NCBI GenBank assembly: GCA_030762175.1
Contig: CM060843.1
Span: forward strand, 119,218,869-119,282,868
From: Metallyticus violacea
Lineage: Eukaryota; Arthropoda; Insecta; Mantodea; Metallyticidae
Length of the DNA: 64,000 nucleotides
Direction: 5' to 3'
Position numbers and translations under genes: made by a program. Positions 24,554 to 36,142 of the stretch are shown one piece after another (position 1 is the first letter of the stretch; the number at the start of each line of letters is the position of its first letter). Under the pieces are notes generated by a model that was not told where the DNA came from, searched no databases, and saw only the letters and a program-made list of their open reading frames with translations.

Positions 24554-24820
24554 TATCAGAAAACGATGAGAAACTAAAGATGTCCTAACAGTGTTATCCT
24601 CTTTAAGATGTAAAGCCTCAAAAGGTAGCACGGCAGTTGGAATTAGAAAGGGGTGTAGCACACCTATTACATTAAACAATTAATAGTATGCTGTTCAAAT
24701 TCTCCTCACAATAATAACAGTTTAAACTGTCAGAAAACGATAAGAAAATAAATATATGCAAACAGTTGTACGATATCTTCTTTAAGCTTTAAGCATTAAA
24801 TCGTACCGGTGGCATTTACA
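24554..24820 (+). repeat. Imperfect direct duplication of ~95 bp
   Basis: The segment at 24554-24650 recurs at about 24728-24820 with gaps. Both start with TCAGAAAACGATRAGAAA, both have a TCYTTTAAG block about 40 nt later, and both end near a GGCAKTTGGAAT or GGCATTTACAAT block. It follows directly on the dispersed repeat at 24060-24500 and may belong to it. Confidence 0.5.
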
Positions 24821-25599
24821 ATAATAAAGCGGGGGTAACTGAGGGCGAGGACTCAAACTTTAATCAACATTGGTTTAAGCTTATCCCTTAATATTCAAAT
24901 TGATGAATATTTTAAATGATTAAGGGTATGTTAAATAGATGTTATTCATTATGGAAAAAATTGTTGAAGTGAAGACCTGTATAACTTTCATTGCAACACT
25001 GCAATAATTAGTTCAAATTATATGAAAATTATAACCAGAAAATCCAGCGCAAAACTGTATTTTTGTTCTTAATAAATTGCAGAATAAAAAACACAGAATT
25101 TAATTAACCGACCAACATTACGTTCTTCTAAATAGTCTTTGGCCGAATATCAAGCAGAAAACTATAAGCCAAAATATTATAAAGAGGATTTAAATCTTCA
25201 GAGCTTATACTTAGGCACAGTTAAAATATTTACAAAGGCACAAAACACTGAATATAAATCACAGAATGAGGCAGAGTTACGTACTATTGAATAATTTATT
25301 GATATGGTCGTCAAGGAATGGGAAGGTAACTTTAAAATTTTATTAATTAAATTATATTATTTTAAACAATTTTATGTGCTAATGACTAGGTCATTTTTGC
25401 AGATTCAGAAGATGTCTCACAAAAGAGGTGACTAATCTATTTAAAAGTGATTTTAACTTGATTTATAATATAAATTTAAATTCAAAAAGAAAAACTTACC
25501 CGATATAAAATAATAATAAATGGAAAACGTTTAAACACCGAGAAATAATGGTTTTCTTTGTTCAACAAATTCATATCAATGAAAAAATATACAACTTTG

Positions 25600-25619
25600 A
25601 TGTGTGTGTGTGTGGGTGG

Positions 25620-25652
<33 letters not shown>
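25600..25652. repeat. (TG)n/(AG)n compound microsatellite
   Basis: A short TG run to 25614 is followed by a pure AG run from 25623 to 25652. Confidence 0.92.
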
Positions 25653-25655
<3 letters not shown>

Positions 25656-26530
25656 AATAAAAATATATAATTTTAGACCTTGAAAAAGCACTTCATTAAA
25701 ATAACGTTTTATGCAATCTGAACATTAAAACACGCTTCTTATGATGCTATAAATCACGTACAAGTAGCCTACTAGTGCCCGAAAAGCCTACTAGCAACTA
25801 GTATTTATGATTCATCACCGCCTTTATAATACAATTTCAAACAATATACCTGGAAGAAAAACCTAAAATCGTCGCCTAACAAGCATACCAACATTCAAAT
25901 ACGTGAATCATTTTATTAAGCAAATGTTTTGAAATCACAACAACAATGCAAATTATTAATCATAAATTTTACAATTTATTGAAAACACAATTAATTAATC
26001 ACATTACAATTTTTTTTATTCCAGAATATTAATCTCGAACCATGAATAATCTTTATTACACTAACAGAAAACTTCCTTAACCTTGGTTATACTTTCGAAT
26101 TCAAATTACACCAGAACGTAAATCTTACAAATCTTGGACTGGAAAAAAATAAAAAAATCCAAAAATCTAAATTTTAAATTACATAATATATATTTACAAA
26201 TTCTGAAAATATACCAAAACTATTCTTTTTTCATTAGTTAAACTAACATGTTTCTCTTTAATCCATGTATAGAACTTGTCATATTCCTTTTCGTATACAC
26301 TTTTCGATTCTTGATGAGTAAACAAGCTCTCAGCTTCCTTTATAATTTATTCTGGAATGATATCCATATTTTCAATATCAAACGTTGCGGAATTAGATGC
26401 ATTTACATTTGCATTTTTCAAAACAAAACAATCGTCATAGAAACCATACAATGTAATACGTCATAACTTATATTTTGCAATCTTTTAATATTTTTTAAAA
26501 AATATTTCAAAGCTAAAATTCCATGAAACG
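25653..26530. other. AT-rich stretch without recognised gene
   Basis: Nothing recognised. Confidence 0.4.
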
Positions 26531-26616
26531 TTATATATAAGCTTCACTCTGAACACTCGTGAAAATAGCGCGTGCTGCCTGACTTCTACACACTCCAAAC
26601 CGGTTTAATATAAAAG
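26531..26616 (+). promoter_or_regulatory. Two TATA-box-like sites, possible promoter
   Basis: TTATATATAAG at 26531-26541 and a consensus TATAAAAG at 26609-26616 lie in a patch (26530-26720) that is richer in G+C and CpG than its neighbours. No reading frame with a clear start or splice donor follows. This is motif evidence only. Confidence 0.2.
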
Positions 26617-27059
26617 AGTGTGCGCTGTGGCGAATGAGCACTTGTACAATATAGCACAGAGATTGGTCGTTCAATTACAACTTCACTTTTGCACTTGCGC
26701 AGAGTGCTATGCCAGCATTCACTGAATGTTTAAATAAGTGCAATTATTTTATTTTTATTGTATTTCTTACATTATCAAATCATATTTTCGCTCTTATTTC
26801 GTTTTATTGCACGGTGCCCTGAAAATATTAATGTTTTATTTCTTTTAGCTGATAATTTAACTGCAAATGATTGTGCCTTTTGAATTTTTAATTTACTATA
26901 CGTATGTATGAGTAAATGTTTAAGTGTAAGGCATTTATTTGTATTACCTCATTCATTCTAAGCTAAAGTAAATGTGTGTTTCGTTTTATGTACTTTCATT
27001 TAACGTTGAAACTTTTGTTCCAAAGAAGCGAAAGAACTCTTTTAGGTAGAAAATTACAG

Positions 27060-27210
27060 TGTAAAATATTAAAATTCCCCTAATGCAGCTAAACGCGGCC
27101 GTTTTCCGACATTCAGTGCGCAACAGAAAGTGGTCACATTTCTGCTCCTACCGCGAACCTCCCATCCTTAACACTCGCCTGCACAGTAGTGTCCCAGTAC
27201 CTATGAGGGT
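27060..27210 (+). other. CpG-richer patch with a splice-donor-like site
   Basis: From 27083 an ATG-led frame stays open 42 codons through CpG-rich sequence and reaches a consensus donor (ATGAGG then GTAAGA) near 27206. An ATTCAGTGCG initiator-like site lies inside, near 27111. A first exon is conceivable. The peptide is basic and unremarkable, and I see no partner exon. Confidence 0.2.
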
Positions 27211-28438
27211 AAGACGGGGTGGCCAAACGTCTCTCTCTCTCTCAAAAAGTATTATTCTACAAATCTATGAAAATTAAGAAAAGTGTTCAGATTCTTATTC
27301 ATTGTTTTCATCGAATCTCTTTTTGGTTCAAAGGATGGCATCTACATTCCTTCCATCCTGTATATAAACATATGGATCTTCCAGTTATAATGCGTGGTAA
27401 AGAAAAATTGACTTTAAAATGACAGGCCTAGAACAGAGGTGGTGTGTATAGATTTCTCCGACCATTAGCGGGATATATTTTCATGGAACTCTAACATTAT
27501 AGAAGAATTAAAGATATGTTGTGTTTTGGTGAAAATAGATGATAACATTTTTTTTCATTCAAAGAATGCATTCCATACGCTTATCAAAGGAAGTATTACC
27601 AACGATTAGGACAGTTGTTGAATTAGAAACAGATCGAGAGACCTAAACCCGAATGTAAGATGTGGAAATTTGATAATGTTTTTGAAGAGGGTATCCCATT
27701 CTCGAAAGGCACACACTGTAGGTTGCGGTCCAGTTGGTTCTATATATTAAAGTCCTTAAATTATATCTGCCATCGTACTTATGTTCCAGCACATTCATTT
27801 TTTTTTTATTTTTGAAAATATATATTTATGAAATAATGGCAATAAAGATTCAGGTAATAATGTTTAATCACATTAAACAGGAACTTTTACAAAAATAGTG
27901 AAGGCCATCGGTATGTAAACTTTGTGTTTCATGTACATAATATCCTTACGTGAAACCAATTCACAATTCAGCTATTTACCCCTAAGCATTAAGCAGACAG
28001 AGTTTTGGCAAAAACTTGCATTAGAGTCTGATATATTTCCAAAAGCTTCAGAAAATAAACTCATTACCTTTCTTCTATGTCCTTCATGTGTTGCTGCAGA
28101 ATCTAAATGACATCGTACTCAACAGACAGCTGCTTTGAATACAAAAGGTAAATGCTTTTATACCTCTCCCTTAACTTCCATAGGCTCAGATTCACTCAAC
28201 AAAATCGCTTTCAGGGAGAAGTTTTAGTAACAAAAAGTTCTTCGTTCTTTCCCAGCGAGTGATTCCAATTTCCTCGGTACAGAAATTCGCAGTTTCTCTT
28301 ACTGGACTAGAGGATTCCGGGGTTCTTTATTGAAGGAGCTCCAAGCTACGAAAAGTTTTGTAAAGTTAATTTATGTGGGAAGGTTCACGGCCGTGCACCC
28401 TCTTTATCTACACTGAATCTCTTTCTTCACGTCGTTTA

Positions 28439-28752
28439 ACCGCCACGGGTGGCCGAGGTCGTTAAGGCACGGACTCGTGAGCGGGAGGTCTGCGGTTCGA
28501 ATCCCGCCAGGACCATCCTCCCTGACTGGGGTTTTTTCCAGGTTTTCCTCAGTCTTCATAACTGGCAAATGCCGGGGAGGTACCTAAACTTAGGCCTGGA
28601 ACGCTTCCTTCCTTAAAAAAAAAAAAAAAAAAAAAAAAAAATATCCTTTCCCAATTTATCATTTCATCTCATGTATCACCAGTGTCCACCGCCTGTGGTG
28701 CCTCAGTAGTGAAAACGGGCGTTAAACACTACTCAAAAAAAAAAAAAAAAAA
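28439..28752 (+). mobile_element. SINE-A, copy 3
   Basis: A complete plus-strand SINE-A with intact A box (TGGCCGAGGTCGTTAAGGC) and B box (GGTTCGAATCC), body, GGGCGTTAAACACT end and an A-rich tail of about 20 nt. It carries an unusually expanded internal poly-A run (28615-28640) in place of the few A of other copies. The 13 bp direct repeats TTCACGTCGTTTA at 28426-28438 and 28753-28765 are target-site duplications. The intact promoter boxes and perfect flanks mark it as a young copy. Confidence 0.95.
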
Positions 28753-28765
28753 TTCACGTCGTTTA

Positions 28766-29220
28766 CACGACCACTTCCATCAGGTGTGAGTAGTATTCCG
28801 TTTAACTTTCAAGTTTAAATGTAAAAATAATTTATTATTTTTTATTTTATTATTTTCATTAATTTTATTAATAAATTTCAAACTGGATATGAAAAATAAT
28901 ACTTCATAACACATATAAATCTTTATTAATATGAATCCTGCAGTATGAATTTCATAAATCATTAAAGAGCACAGATATCTTAAAAAATAAAGACTCCTCC
29001 ATGTTACATATATTTTCATCATCGCAAGCAGAAGAGAAATAAACATTCGTAAACAGGATTAAAAGTGCATGTATATTACAAAGATTTTAAGCATACTTAG
29101 GACCAATTGCCATAGATATCATGCTTCAAACACTATAATATCTTATATACGCTTTCGTTTTATTTAAAAAATTCAATAGATAAAATGTAATAATTATAGA
29201 GCGGCAATAAACTGAGGTGC
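28766..29220. other. AT-rich stretch without recognised gene
   Basis: Nothing recognised. Confidence 0.4.
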
Positions 29221-29254
29221 TTTTTATTTATTTTTATTTATTTTTATTTATTTT
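29221..29254. repeat. (TTTTTATTTA)n minisatellite
   Basis: Three tandem ten-base units. Confidence 0.85.
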
Positions 29255-29740
29255 GTGATTTGCTTAAAATCTGCTAAAGAAGGATCTAAAGGTAACTATT
29301 ATCATATTCTCTCACATTAGTACAGAACCAATCCATGCTATCAGGAGATAGTTTTAATAAATTCCAGTTTTTCGAGTTTTGGGTTTTACTATAATTCATA
29401 AATTAATTAATAAATTTCTTAAATGAAAAGCATTATAATTAAGAAGCGAATAATATAACTAGATTACTTACAGAAGAAAATCTAAATGATATTGGATACC
29501 GCCTTGTGAAGTTTCCTTAAAATCTCTCTTGACCTCTTTGGCAGGAAACGGGAGTTTTTTATACTTGCGCACAAGTAACTACGAAAATACTTAAATTATA
29601 CATCTATAACATTACTATAGTGTACAAATTTAAATTGGAAGGTACTGTAGCAGAGTACATTTTGTGAATAAAAATTTAACTCAAGTACACGATACATAAA
29701 TTTATAATAACCTGAAGCTGTATTTTGTGTGGGTGGGTGT

Positions 29741-30290
29741 TGTGTTCGGTGTGTACGGCATATGTTCTTGGAGCTCTCGTGATTCTTGAAGCCCCGGCTT
29801 TGAGAGGAGAATTGTGTTGTTATTGTGGGTAATAAATTCTCAGAGTCGTATTCACTGCATGTTTTGTGACTTGGAGTCAACGGGACGGGGAGGTTTCGAA
29901 CACTAGAGAAGAACACACGACAATTTCTGTATCTCACTATTTATTTGTTATGTAATATTTGCACATTAAGGTCGGACTGTCCGCGGAGATCTGAGTTCTA
30001 GCTATTTTCTAACTCCTGACTATTAGACAACTGCCTGACTTCGAATTCTTATTTCTTTGCTCGTAGCTCTCTTACCGCCTCACTTCGAAGACTTACTTCT
30101 TGTTACTGCCTCCCCTACTGCCTTCTGAACGTCCTAACATTTGATTTTTTATTCTTAAGCCTCTCCTTACGCGAATTTTAATTCTATATTATTCTGAAAT
30201 CAGGCTTCCGTATTGTATATTTCTTATTATCTATTCACGCAGACTAGCTCTGATTTTTACGATTTTGAACGTGTTCATTGGTTATTGTTA
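29741..30290 (-). mobile_element. LTR-like dispersed repeat, copy B
   Basis: Inverted partner of 14857-15486, with the shared blocks listed there. The two copies differ by scattered substitutions and several small indels, including the absence in this copy of a segment around the AGGGCGAGCAAGAGGG of copy A. It ends close to the 5' side of the Penelope-like element, so that element may have inserted at or near its edge. A 113-codon minus-strand open frame (29596-29937) falls inside it. That frame is broken in copy A, so it is not taken as a gene. Confidence 0.65.
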
Positions 30291-30413
30291 TTTCTTTCCC
30301 TGCACTTCTACAAATTTTCCGGTCCGTTCTTTACCCAGAAAAAGCCTCGGCTATAAATTTCAGCTTTCATCTTTCATGCTGGATCTATATATAATTGCTA
30401 TTTTCTCTCTTAG

Positions 30414-31700
30414 TTACTTTTAGAGCGACAAAATGTTCTTATAGATAACGTACGTTTTACCCATCAGTTTGCTATCTCAACTGCCAGCTTGAGATTACAA
30501 CAAGCAGACTTGCATCACCTTAATAAGCTTTCAAATCTGTATATTCACCATTGCCGGGCAGGGCTTGGCGTCACTAAAGTGCCTCAGGTTCAAAATAACG
30601 TCCCCATCGTTAGTCAAGCCCCTGACCTTGCGTCCATTTTTAATTTACCACGTCCTGTTAAACCTACAGGAAAGTTCTCCAAAACCCAAAAGGCTACACA
30701 TGCTGCCAGCTCAGAACAAGATAGGGCCCTTCAAGTAGTCAATTTGTCTTCTTATCCCTTATCTGACTCTGAACGATCTCTACTAGAGAAGGGTTTATCT
30801 TTTGTACCGGTTCCTAAATTTGATCGGTCCCGCCTCATTATTGATGCAGTTAAATTTTGCCGACATTTACGATGGAAGTACCATTGGCACACGCATCCAG
30901 CAGGTTCTGCCTCGTCTGTCAACCCGGGATTACTACCTTTTCGTCCCCCTTCGACTAATGAACCCCCAGCTTTGGCTTCCTCTCACCCTGTGGAACGTTT
31001 CATTGATAAATTTCTAGATGACATCAGTCACCCTAGATTTCTGAAGCTTTTTCAATCCAGAGACAACCTTCCCCCTATTCAGAGAGTTTTGTTACGTAAG
31101 TTATCCTTGAATCCCAATATCATCATTTTGCCGGCCGACAAGGGCTCCTCAGTCGTTGTCATGGACCGGACATTATACACCCAAGAAGCCTTTCGACAGT
31201 TGCACGACGAAGATTATTATTTGAGCCTATTGCAAGATGTTACTCCTGACTTCAACACAGAAATAACACATTTCGTATCTGCTAGAGCTCCATTAGAAGG
31301 CTTTAACAAAACTGACATTACACTGTTAACACCAGTTTCTCCCCGCACACCTTCTCTATATTTTTTACCTAAAATACACAAAACAGGCTGCCCAGGACGA
31401 CCTATAGTAGCCAGTTATGGCAGCCCCACTGAAAGAATTTCAGCCCTTGTTGATTTTTATATCAAACCCATAGCCTCTTCCAGACCCTCCTATATTAAAG
31501 ACTCTTTTCATTTTCTAGAAATTCTGAAGTCTGTGGATTTAAATATTTATGATGACGTATTATTAGTTACTCTAGATGTGTCTTCGCTTTACACCAATAT
31601 CCCCCACAATAAGGGTTTAGAAGCTTTAGCCTACTTTTTAGATAAATCAAGCTTAGCTCAGACTCATTCCAATGATTTTATTTGCCAATTTGCCAATTAG
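30414..31700 (+). pseudogene. Penelope-like element, N-terminal and reverse-transcriptase part
   Basis: The frame is open from just after a TAG at 30411 to a TAG at 31698-31700. There is no ATG until well inside the conserved region, so either the 5' end is lost or initiation is not at AUG. Typical Penelope-like blocks appear in order: ILPADKGSSVVVMDR near residue 215 (counted from 30489), LYFLPKIHKTGCPGRPIV near residue 295, and LLVTLDVSSLYTNIP near residue 360. The last holds the first catalytic Asp of the polymerase (motif A). The protein would copy element RNA at nicked chromosomal DNA. The frame breaks at an 8 bp tandem duplication (31681-31696), after which the coding sequence continues in another frame. 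This is otherwise one of the best-preserved elements in the window. Confidence 0.93.
31681..31696 (+). repeat. 8 bp tandem duplication causing the frameshift
   Basis: TTTGCCAA occurs twice in direct tandem (31681-31688 and 31689-31696). With a single copy the flanking coding frames would be continuous, so the duplication alone explains the break in the Penelope-like reading frame. Confidence 0.9.
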
Positions 31701-32923
31701 CATTTTTTGTCCTCACTCATAATGTGTTTGTATTTGAAGGTCAATATTTTCTTCAAGTCAAGGGGACAGCCATGGGGACCAGAATGGTTCCATCTTACGC
31801 CAACCTATTTATGGCCAAACTTGAAGAAGAATTCCTACATTCAGAACCCTTAGCACCGTTGGTGTGGCGCAGATTTATTGACGATATTTTCATCATTTGG
31901 ACCCATGGTATTACGGCATTTGATAGTTTTTTCAATAGGTTGAACACCAACTATCCAGTTAAGTTCACATCCACAGTTTCCCGTACTCAAGCTGTCTTCC
32001 TGGATGTGGAAATTCAGTTAATCAATAAGCAATTTCTGACATCAATTCATGTTAAACCTACCAACCTACAGCAGTACTTACATTTTGAAAGTTGCCACCC
32101 ATCACATATAAAAAAGGCCATACCCTTTTCTTTGTCACTACGAGGACACCGAATCTGCAATAATGACTCAGCTCTTGATAGATACATCACCCAATTAACT
32201 GACAAATTAGTCAACAGGGGTTACCCCCCTTCCCTAGTAAAATCAAAAGTCCAGGCCTCTCATCAGAAGCATACTCCTAAGACTCGTAAAACAGCAGATA
32301 TTGATCCATTGAATTTCACAGTGACATACTTTCCAGGCATTGAAAGACTCAAACCTGTCCTAAAAGATAGCTTCAATATCCTCACGCAAAACCAACTAAC
32401 TGCATCATTTTTTCAAACATTACCAAGGCTATGTTTCCGGTCAGCTCGCAACCTCAGAAGCATTTTTCGCAAAAATATTGATTATCCTCAGCCCTCCTTC
32501 TCGACACTTGGCTCATATCCGTGCAACCGCCCTAAATGTAAAACCTGTGCCTTGATATCCCCATGCTCATCTTATGTTAGTCCAAATCTGAAATCAGAAT
32601 TTAAAATTCACTCTTTTCTCAACTGTACCTCCACAAATGTGGTGTATTTACTTAAATGCCAATTCTGTCCCGCTTTTTACATTGGACTAACGTCCACTAA
32701 GGTATCTATTAGAATGAACAATCACAGGCATTCAGTTAAAACTTGTTCCCCATTACCGGTATCACAACATGCCAATTTTCACCAGGCCACGTTCGACAAC
32801 TGTTTCTCTCTTATTCTCATAGATGCCGCTCCTCCATCTAAACACACCTTACTTAGAGACGTAGAGATGGCAGCAATAGTTTTACATAAAGCCCGTATTC
32901 CTCCAGGCCTCAACATCTCCCTG
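31689..32923 (+). pseudogene. Penelope-like element, RT thumb and GIY-YIG endonuclease part
   Basis: The continuation in the second frame runs on to the SINE insertion at 32924. It shows KGTAMGTRMVPSYANLF (motif B region) and FIDDIF, the catalytic motif C. Further on come a CNRPKCKTC cysteine knuckle and the endonuclease block. There, VVYLLKC and FYIGLTS stand for the GIY and YIG half-motifs, followed by the Arg of SIRMNNHRHS. Next is DVEM with the expected Glu, and then PPGLN, a usual Penelope-like C-terminus. The polymerase and nuclease key residues are visible. The original stop codon, TAA at 33238-33240, lies just after the SINE and its target duplication, so the protein lacks only its own stop here. 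The poly-Phe end of the open frame is translated SINE tail. Confidence 0.94.
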
Positions 32924-33226
32924 TTTTTTTTTTTTTTTTTTTTTGAGTAGTGTTTAACGCCCGTTTTCACTACTGAGGCACCACAGGCGGTGGACACTGG
33001 TGATACATGAGATGAAATGATAAATTGGGAAAGGATTTTTTTTTTTTTTAAGGAAGGAAGCGTTCCAGGCCTAAGTTTTAGGTACCTCCCCGGCATTTGC
33101 CAGTTATGAAGACTGAGGAAAACCTGGAAAAAACCCCAGTCAGGGAGGACGGTCCTGGCGGGATTCGAACCGCAGACCTCCCGCTCACGAGTCCGTGCCT
33201 TAACGACCTCGGCCACCCGCGGCGGT
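32924..33226 (-). mobile_element. SINE-A, copy 4, inserted at the end of the Penelope-like ORF
   Basis: A full-length minus-strand SINE-A with a T20-22 (poly-A) tail and intact A and B boxes. The 11 bp repeats ACATCTCCCTG at 32913-32923 and 33227-33237 are perfect target-site duplications. It landed directly before the stop codon of the Penelope-like reading frame. The long minus-strand open frame 32779-33297 is a by-product of SINE and antisense sequence. Confidence 0.96.
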
Positions 33227-33240
33227 ACATCTCCCTGTAA

Positions 33241-33462
33241 TACTGCCAGGTTTGCCAAACTACTTTGTTCAGCTAGAGTTGGCAGTTTTGCTGCCACGTC
33301 ACATCTCTATGCCTCACAACGACAGACGCTGCCTGCCAGAGCTCAGTTCATTTTCATCACGTGACCAAGAGCCAAGCTCGAAATATAGTGTGATTTTAGT
33401 GTTCAAATTTACGGTTTTTAGTGTGAAATTTTATGTGAACCTTTTTATATTGCACTCTGAGT

Positions 33463-33465
<3 letters not shown>
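33241..33465 (+). mobile_element. Penelope-like element 3' untranslated region (end uncertain)
   Basis: This non-coding sequence directly follows the displaced stop codon and is presumably the element's 3' region, running up to the TA repeat at 33466. No hammerhead core (CUGANGA with GAAA) and no terminal repeat matching the 5' flank is visible. The boundary is therefore not defined. Confidence 0.5.

Positions 33466-33509
<44 letters not shown>
33466..33509. repeat. (TA)n microsatellite
   Basis: Forty-four bases of uninterrupted TA lie at what may be the 3' end of the Penelope-like element. Microsatellite junctions are common at the ends of such elements. Confidence 0.95.
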
Positions 33510-33514
<5 letters not shown>

Positions 33515-33609
33515 ATTACCCTTATCAAATCTAATGCTATTAGAAATATAACTCTGCAGCCTTTAGTTATTAAATTAATAAAGGCAGCCTTATTTCCGGC
33601 TTCAGTGTC

Positions 33610-34090
33610 CTATACTATTTCATAGCTGTCATCTTCGATGCATTCCCAGAAATCTGTATTTCCCAGAGAGGAACGGAACGGAACCTCCCTTGTTCCGTTA
33701 GACAAACAATGAACCCTGTTACCCTTAAAGTGGAAATTACGCATTTACAGTATGCCGGCAATGTTCGCTCTAAAGTATTCACACAGATGAAAAGTGACAA
33801 TTCTTAGCCTATCTCTGTCTCTTTCCACTACCTGCTTCCCCCAGGTCAACCGCCGACAAACATTTCCTTAAACATATAATACAATAGCTCTAGCAAAAAG
33901 GCTTTCATACAGTTGTCTTTCAGGCATTACAATAGTAGAACATGAAAAATGAATACAATACTTCCACCTCGCTCTGATATGCACAAAATATTCCCATATG
34001 CTCAGATATTTACATGAAATATTAATCTAAACAATAATTTCAATGTAAACTTAATATTAAGGAGCTAACATTTTCGGCTGCAAACCTCAT
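33610..34090 (+). repeat. Unclassified dispersed repeat, copy 2
   Basis: Diverged partner of 24060-24500 in the same orientation; see that entry for the shared blocks. It carries an internal near-tandem GGAACGGAACGGAACC at 33671. Confidence 0.55.
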
Positions 34091-36142
34091 TTAGTTTTCC
34101 GGCGAAGCTTGATCGTTTGCATATGTCAATTCACAAAAATACTGGACACTGGAGTTCCGAAAAATCCAAACCCTTTAGCAGTATAATGTACAGTTAGCGA
34201 TGGCTGAATAACATGCATATTTTTATACAAATGATAACATTTTATACATATACATTTTATATAATTTTGCAACTCTTTTGCTGCATAATAATTATGGATT
34301 TTTTTCCAGCAGAACTCTTCGGAAGCACACACAGCTGTAAGCAATTTACGAGATGTGTGACGATGCAGTTATCGGTAGCAGGAGTATACTTACTACAGAG
34401 GATAATGCTCCGATCCATTGCCTATTTCTTATCGCAAAAATTTGAAACAGTTAGTTGAAGTTGATATTCGCGAGTATTTCGCATCAAGAAACCAGAACCA
34501 AAGTATTATGAAACTAGCTAAAAGATCGCCCAAAACCATAGAGTCTAATGACCTCACTTCTAAGATTAATTACTTTCTGTATTAGAATAAATTTGGAATA
34601 AAAATACATTATCTACGAAAAAATAAAAGTATATGTTTCAGACAACTTCATTCGTTAGTAATAACATTGTTTGCTTACAGCTTCATAATAAATATTTACG
34701 ACTGAGTGGAAACTAGAAAGCCTGAAATTACAAAGCTATAAAAGAAAATAAAATCTATGGAATTAATCAAATCAATAGGAAGTGATTTCAAGTTCCCTGC
34801 TATAAGGAATAAGTATGTAAATTTTATTTGTTGAATTTCGTGATGTATATAATGACTTAAATAATGAAAATTTAAGTAGCATTCATTATATATGTGAGTT
34901 GTAGAATTTACATTAAGTTTTCATATGTGTAAGTATTTGATCTTCATTTTTAAATGATTTTACAAGTTAAAACCTATTATCATGTTAAATGTACAAGTTT
35001 ACGAAATTATCAGTTGTTCAACATTTATTTTACGATGTTGTAATTTAACAACTCATTACAAAAGAACTGTGTAGAGGGAATTCCACAAATTCAGAAATAT
35101 ATACAGCTAGAACTTTTGTTTTTTTTTAAATTCAATGTTAACAAAAAGAAATACGAATATGTTGAGGTAAGAGCAACAAAATGAACAAAGACCTTATCCA
35201 GGTTATACGGTACACAATAAAGAAGATAAAAATTAAACTAAAATCCATAAAAAATTAAATAAAAGAAAATAAATCTGAACAAATCACACCAAAAAGATGC
35301 ATTCAATTAAATCTTGAGTTACTGCCCCATTACAAACTAATAGAAAAAACGAATTAGGATTTTATAAACAATTTATAAGTTCTTAGTTTGAGCTGAAGTG
35401 CGCTATTAACATAGTCTTAAGATAAAAATAGTTTTTATTTTTTTAATTTTCAAATGTACTTTATTGCAAAGACTAAGTCTATAACATAGATACTAGCAAT
35501 AATTATTATACAGAACGATTGTGTTGCTAAATACCTGAAAATATACTTAGCTTTTACCCCCATATTTAATTAGAGTCCTTATAGCAAGTAATTTTATGTA
35601 ACTTTCTTATTATAAGCACGAGTGTAGTTTCATTTATATGTCCTGTACAAATGTTGAATAATTGTGTGCGATGTTGCTTTCTTACGAGAGTGCAGAAAGC
35701 TACCCCAACCATAAAATCTGACCTGGAAATTTTTCTTGCCTATTGTAACAATATTTGTAAAGATGACCGATGTTTTTTGGGGAAATTTCTAAAGGATAAT
35801 CCTTGAATAAGATGTGTATATGTATTCTGTTAGGGAATTATAAAGCAAGCAAGACGTAATAAAGATGAAATATACGGGGGTGAAAGACAAGGGAATAGCC
35901 TCGAAGGGAGATCCTAACGGTTCCATTTAATACGTAAGGAGATGTAGGTGACATGCAAGTAGTCACGTAGGCCATCTGACCAATAATATAGCAGAGAAAA
36001 ACATGTAGAAAATAGATTACCCAATAGAGATTCAAGGATGGGAGAAAATATTCTAGATCTTTCTAAGAACATATTTGACTTCGTGTGACCGGCTGACTTC
36101 CAAATTTATTTAGTCTTGCCACTTTGCAGCCCAGGGGCAGCC
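34091..36142. other. AT-rich stretch without recognised gene
   Basis: Nothing recognised in 2 kb. Short open frames have no motif. Confidence 0.4.

Noticed and set aside
28439..28515. tRNA-like sequence with A and B boxes as a tRNA gene
   Set aside because: It continues into a SINE body, is repeated six times with target duplications and lacks a full cloverleaf; it is a SINE head.
29596..29937. 113-codon minus-strand open frame
   Set aside because: Lies in the LTR-like repeat copy B; the same region in copy A has a different frame with stops and indels, so there is no coding constraint.
32779..33297. 172-codon minus-strand open frame
   Set aside because: Antisense of the Penelope-like C-terminus plus SINE-A sequence.
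33241..33510. Hammerhead motif expected in the Penelope-like element's own flanks
   Set aside because: No CUGANGA/GAAA core was found in the 5' or 3' flank of this element.
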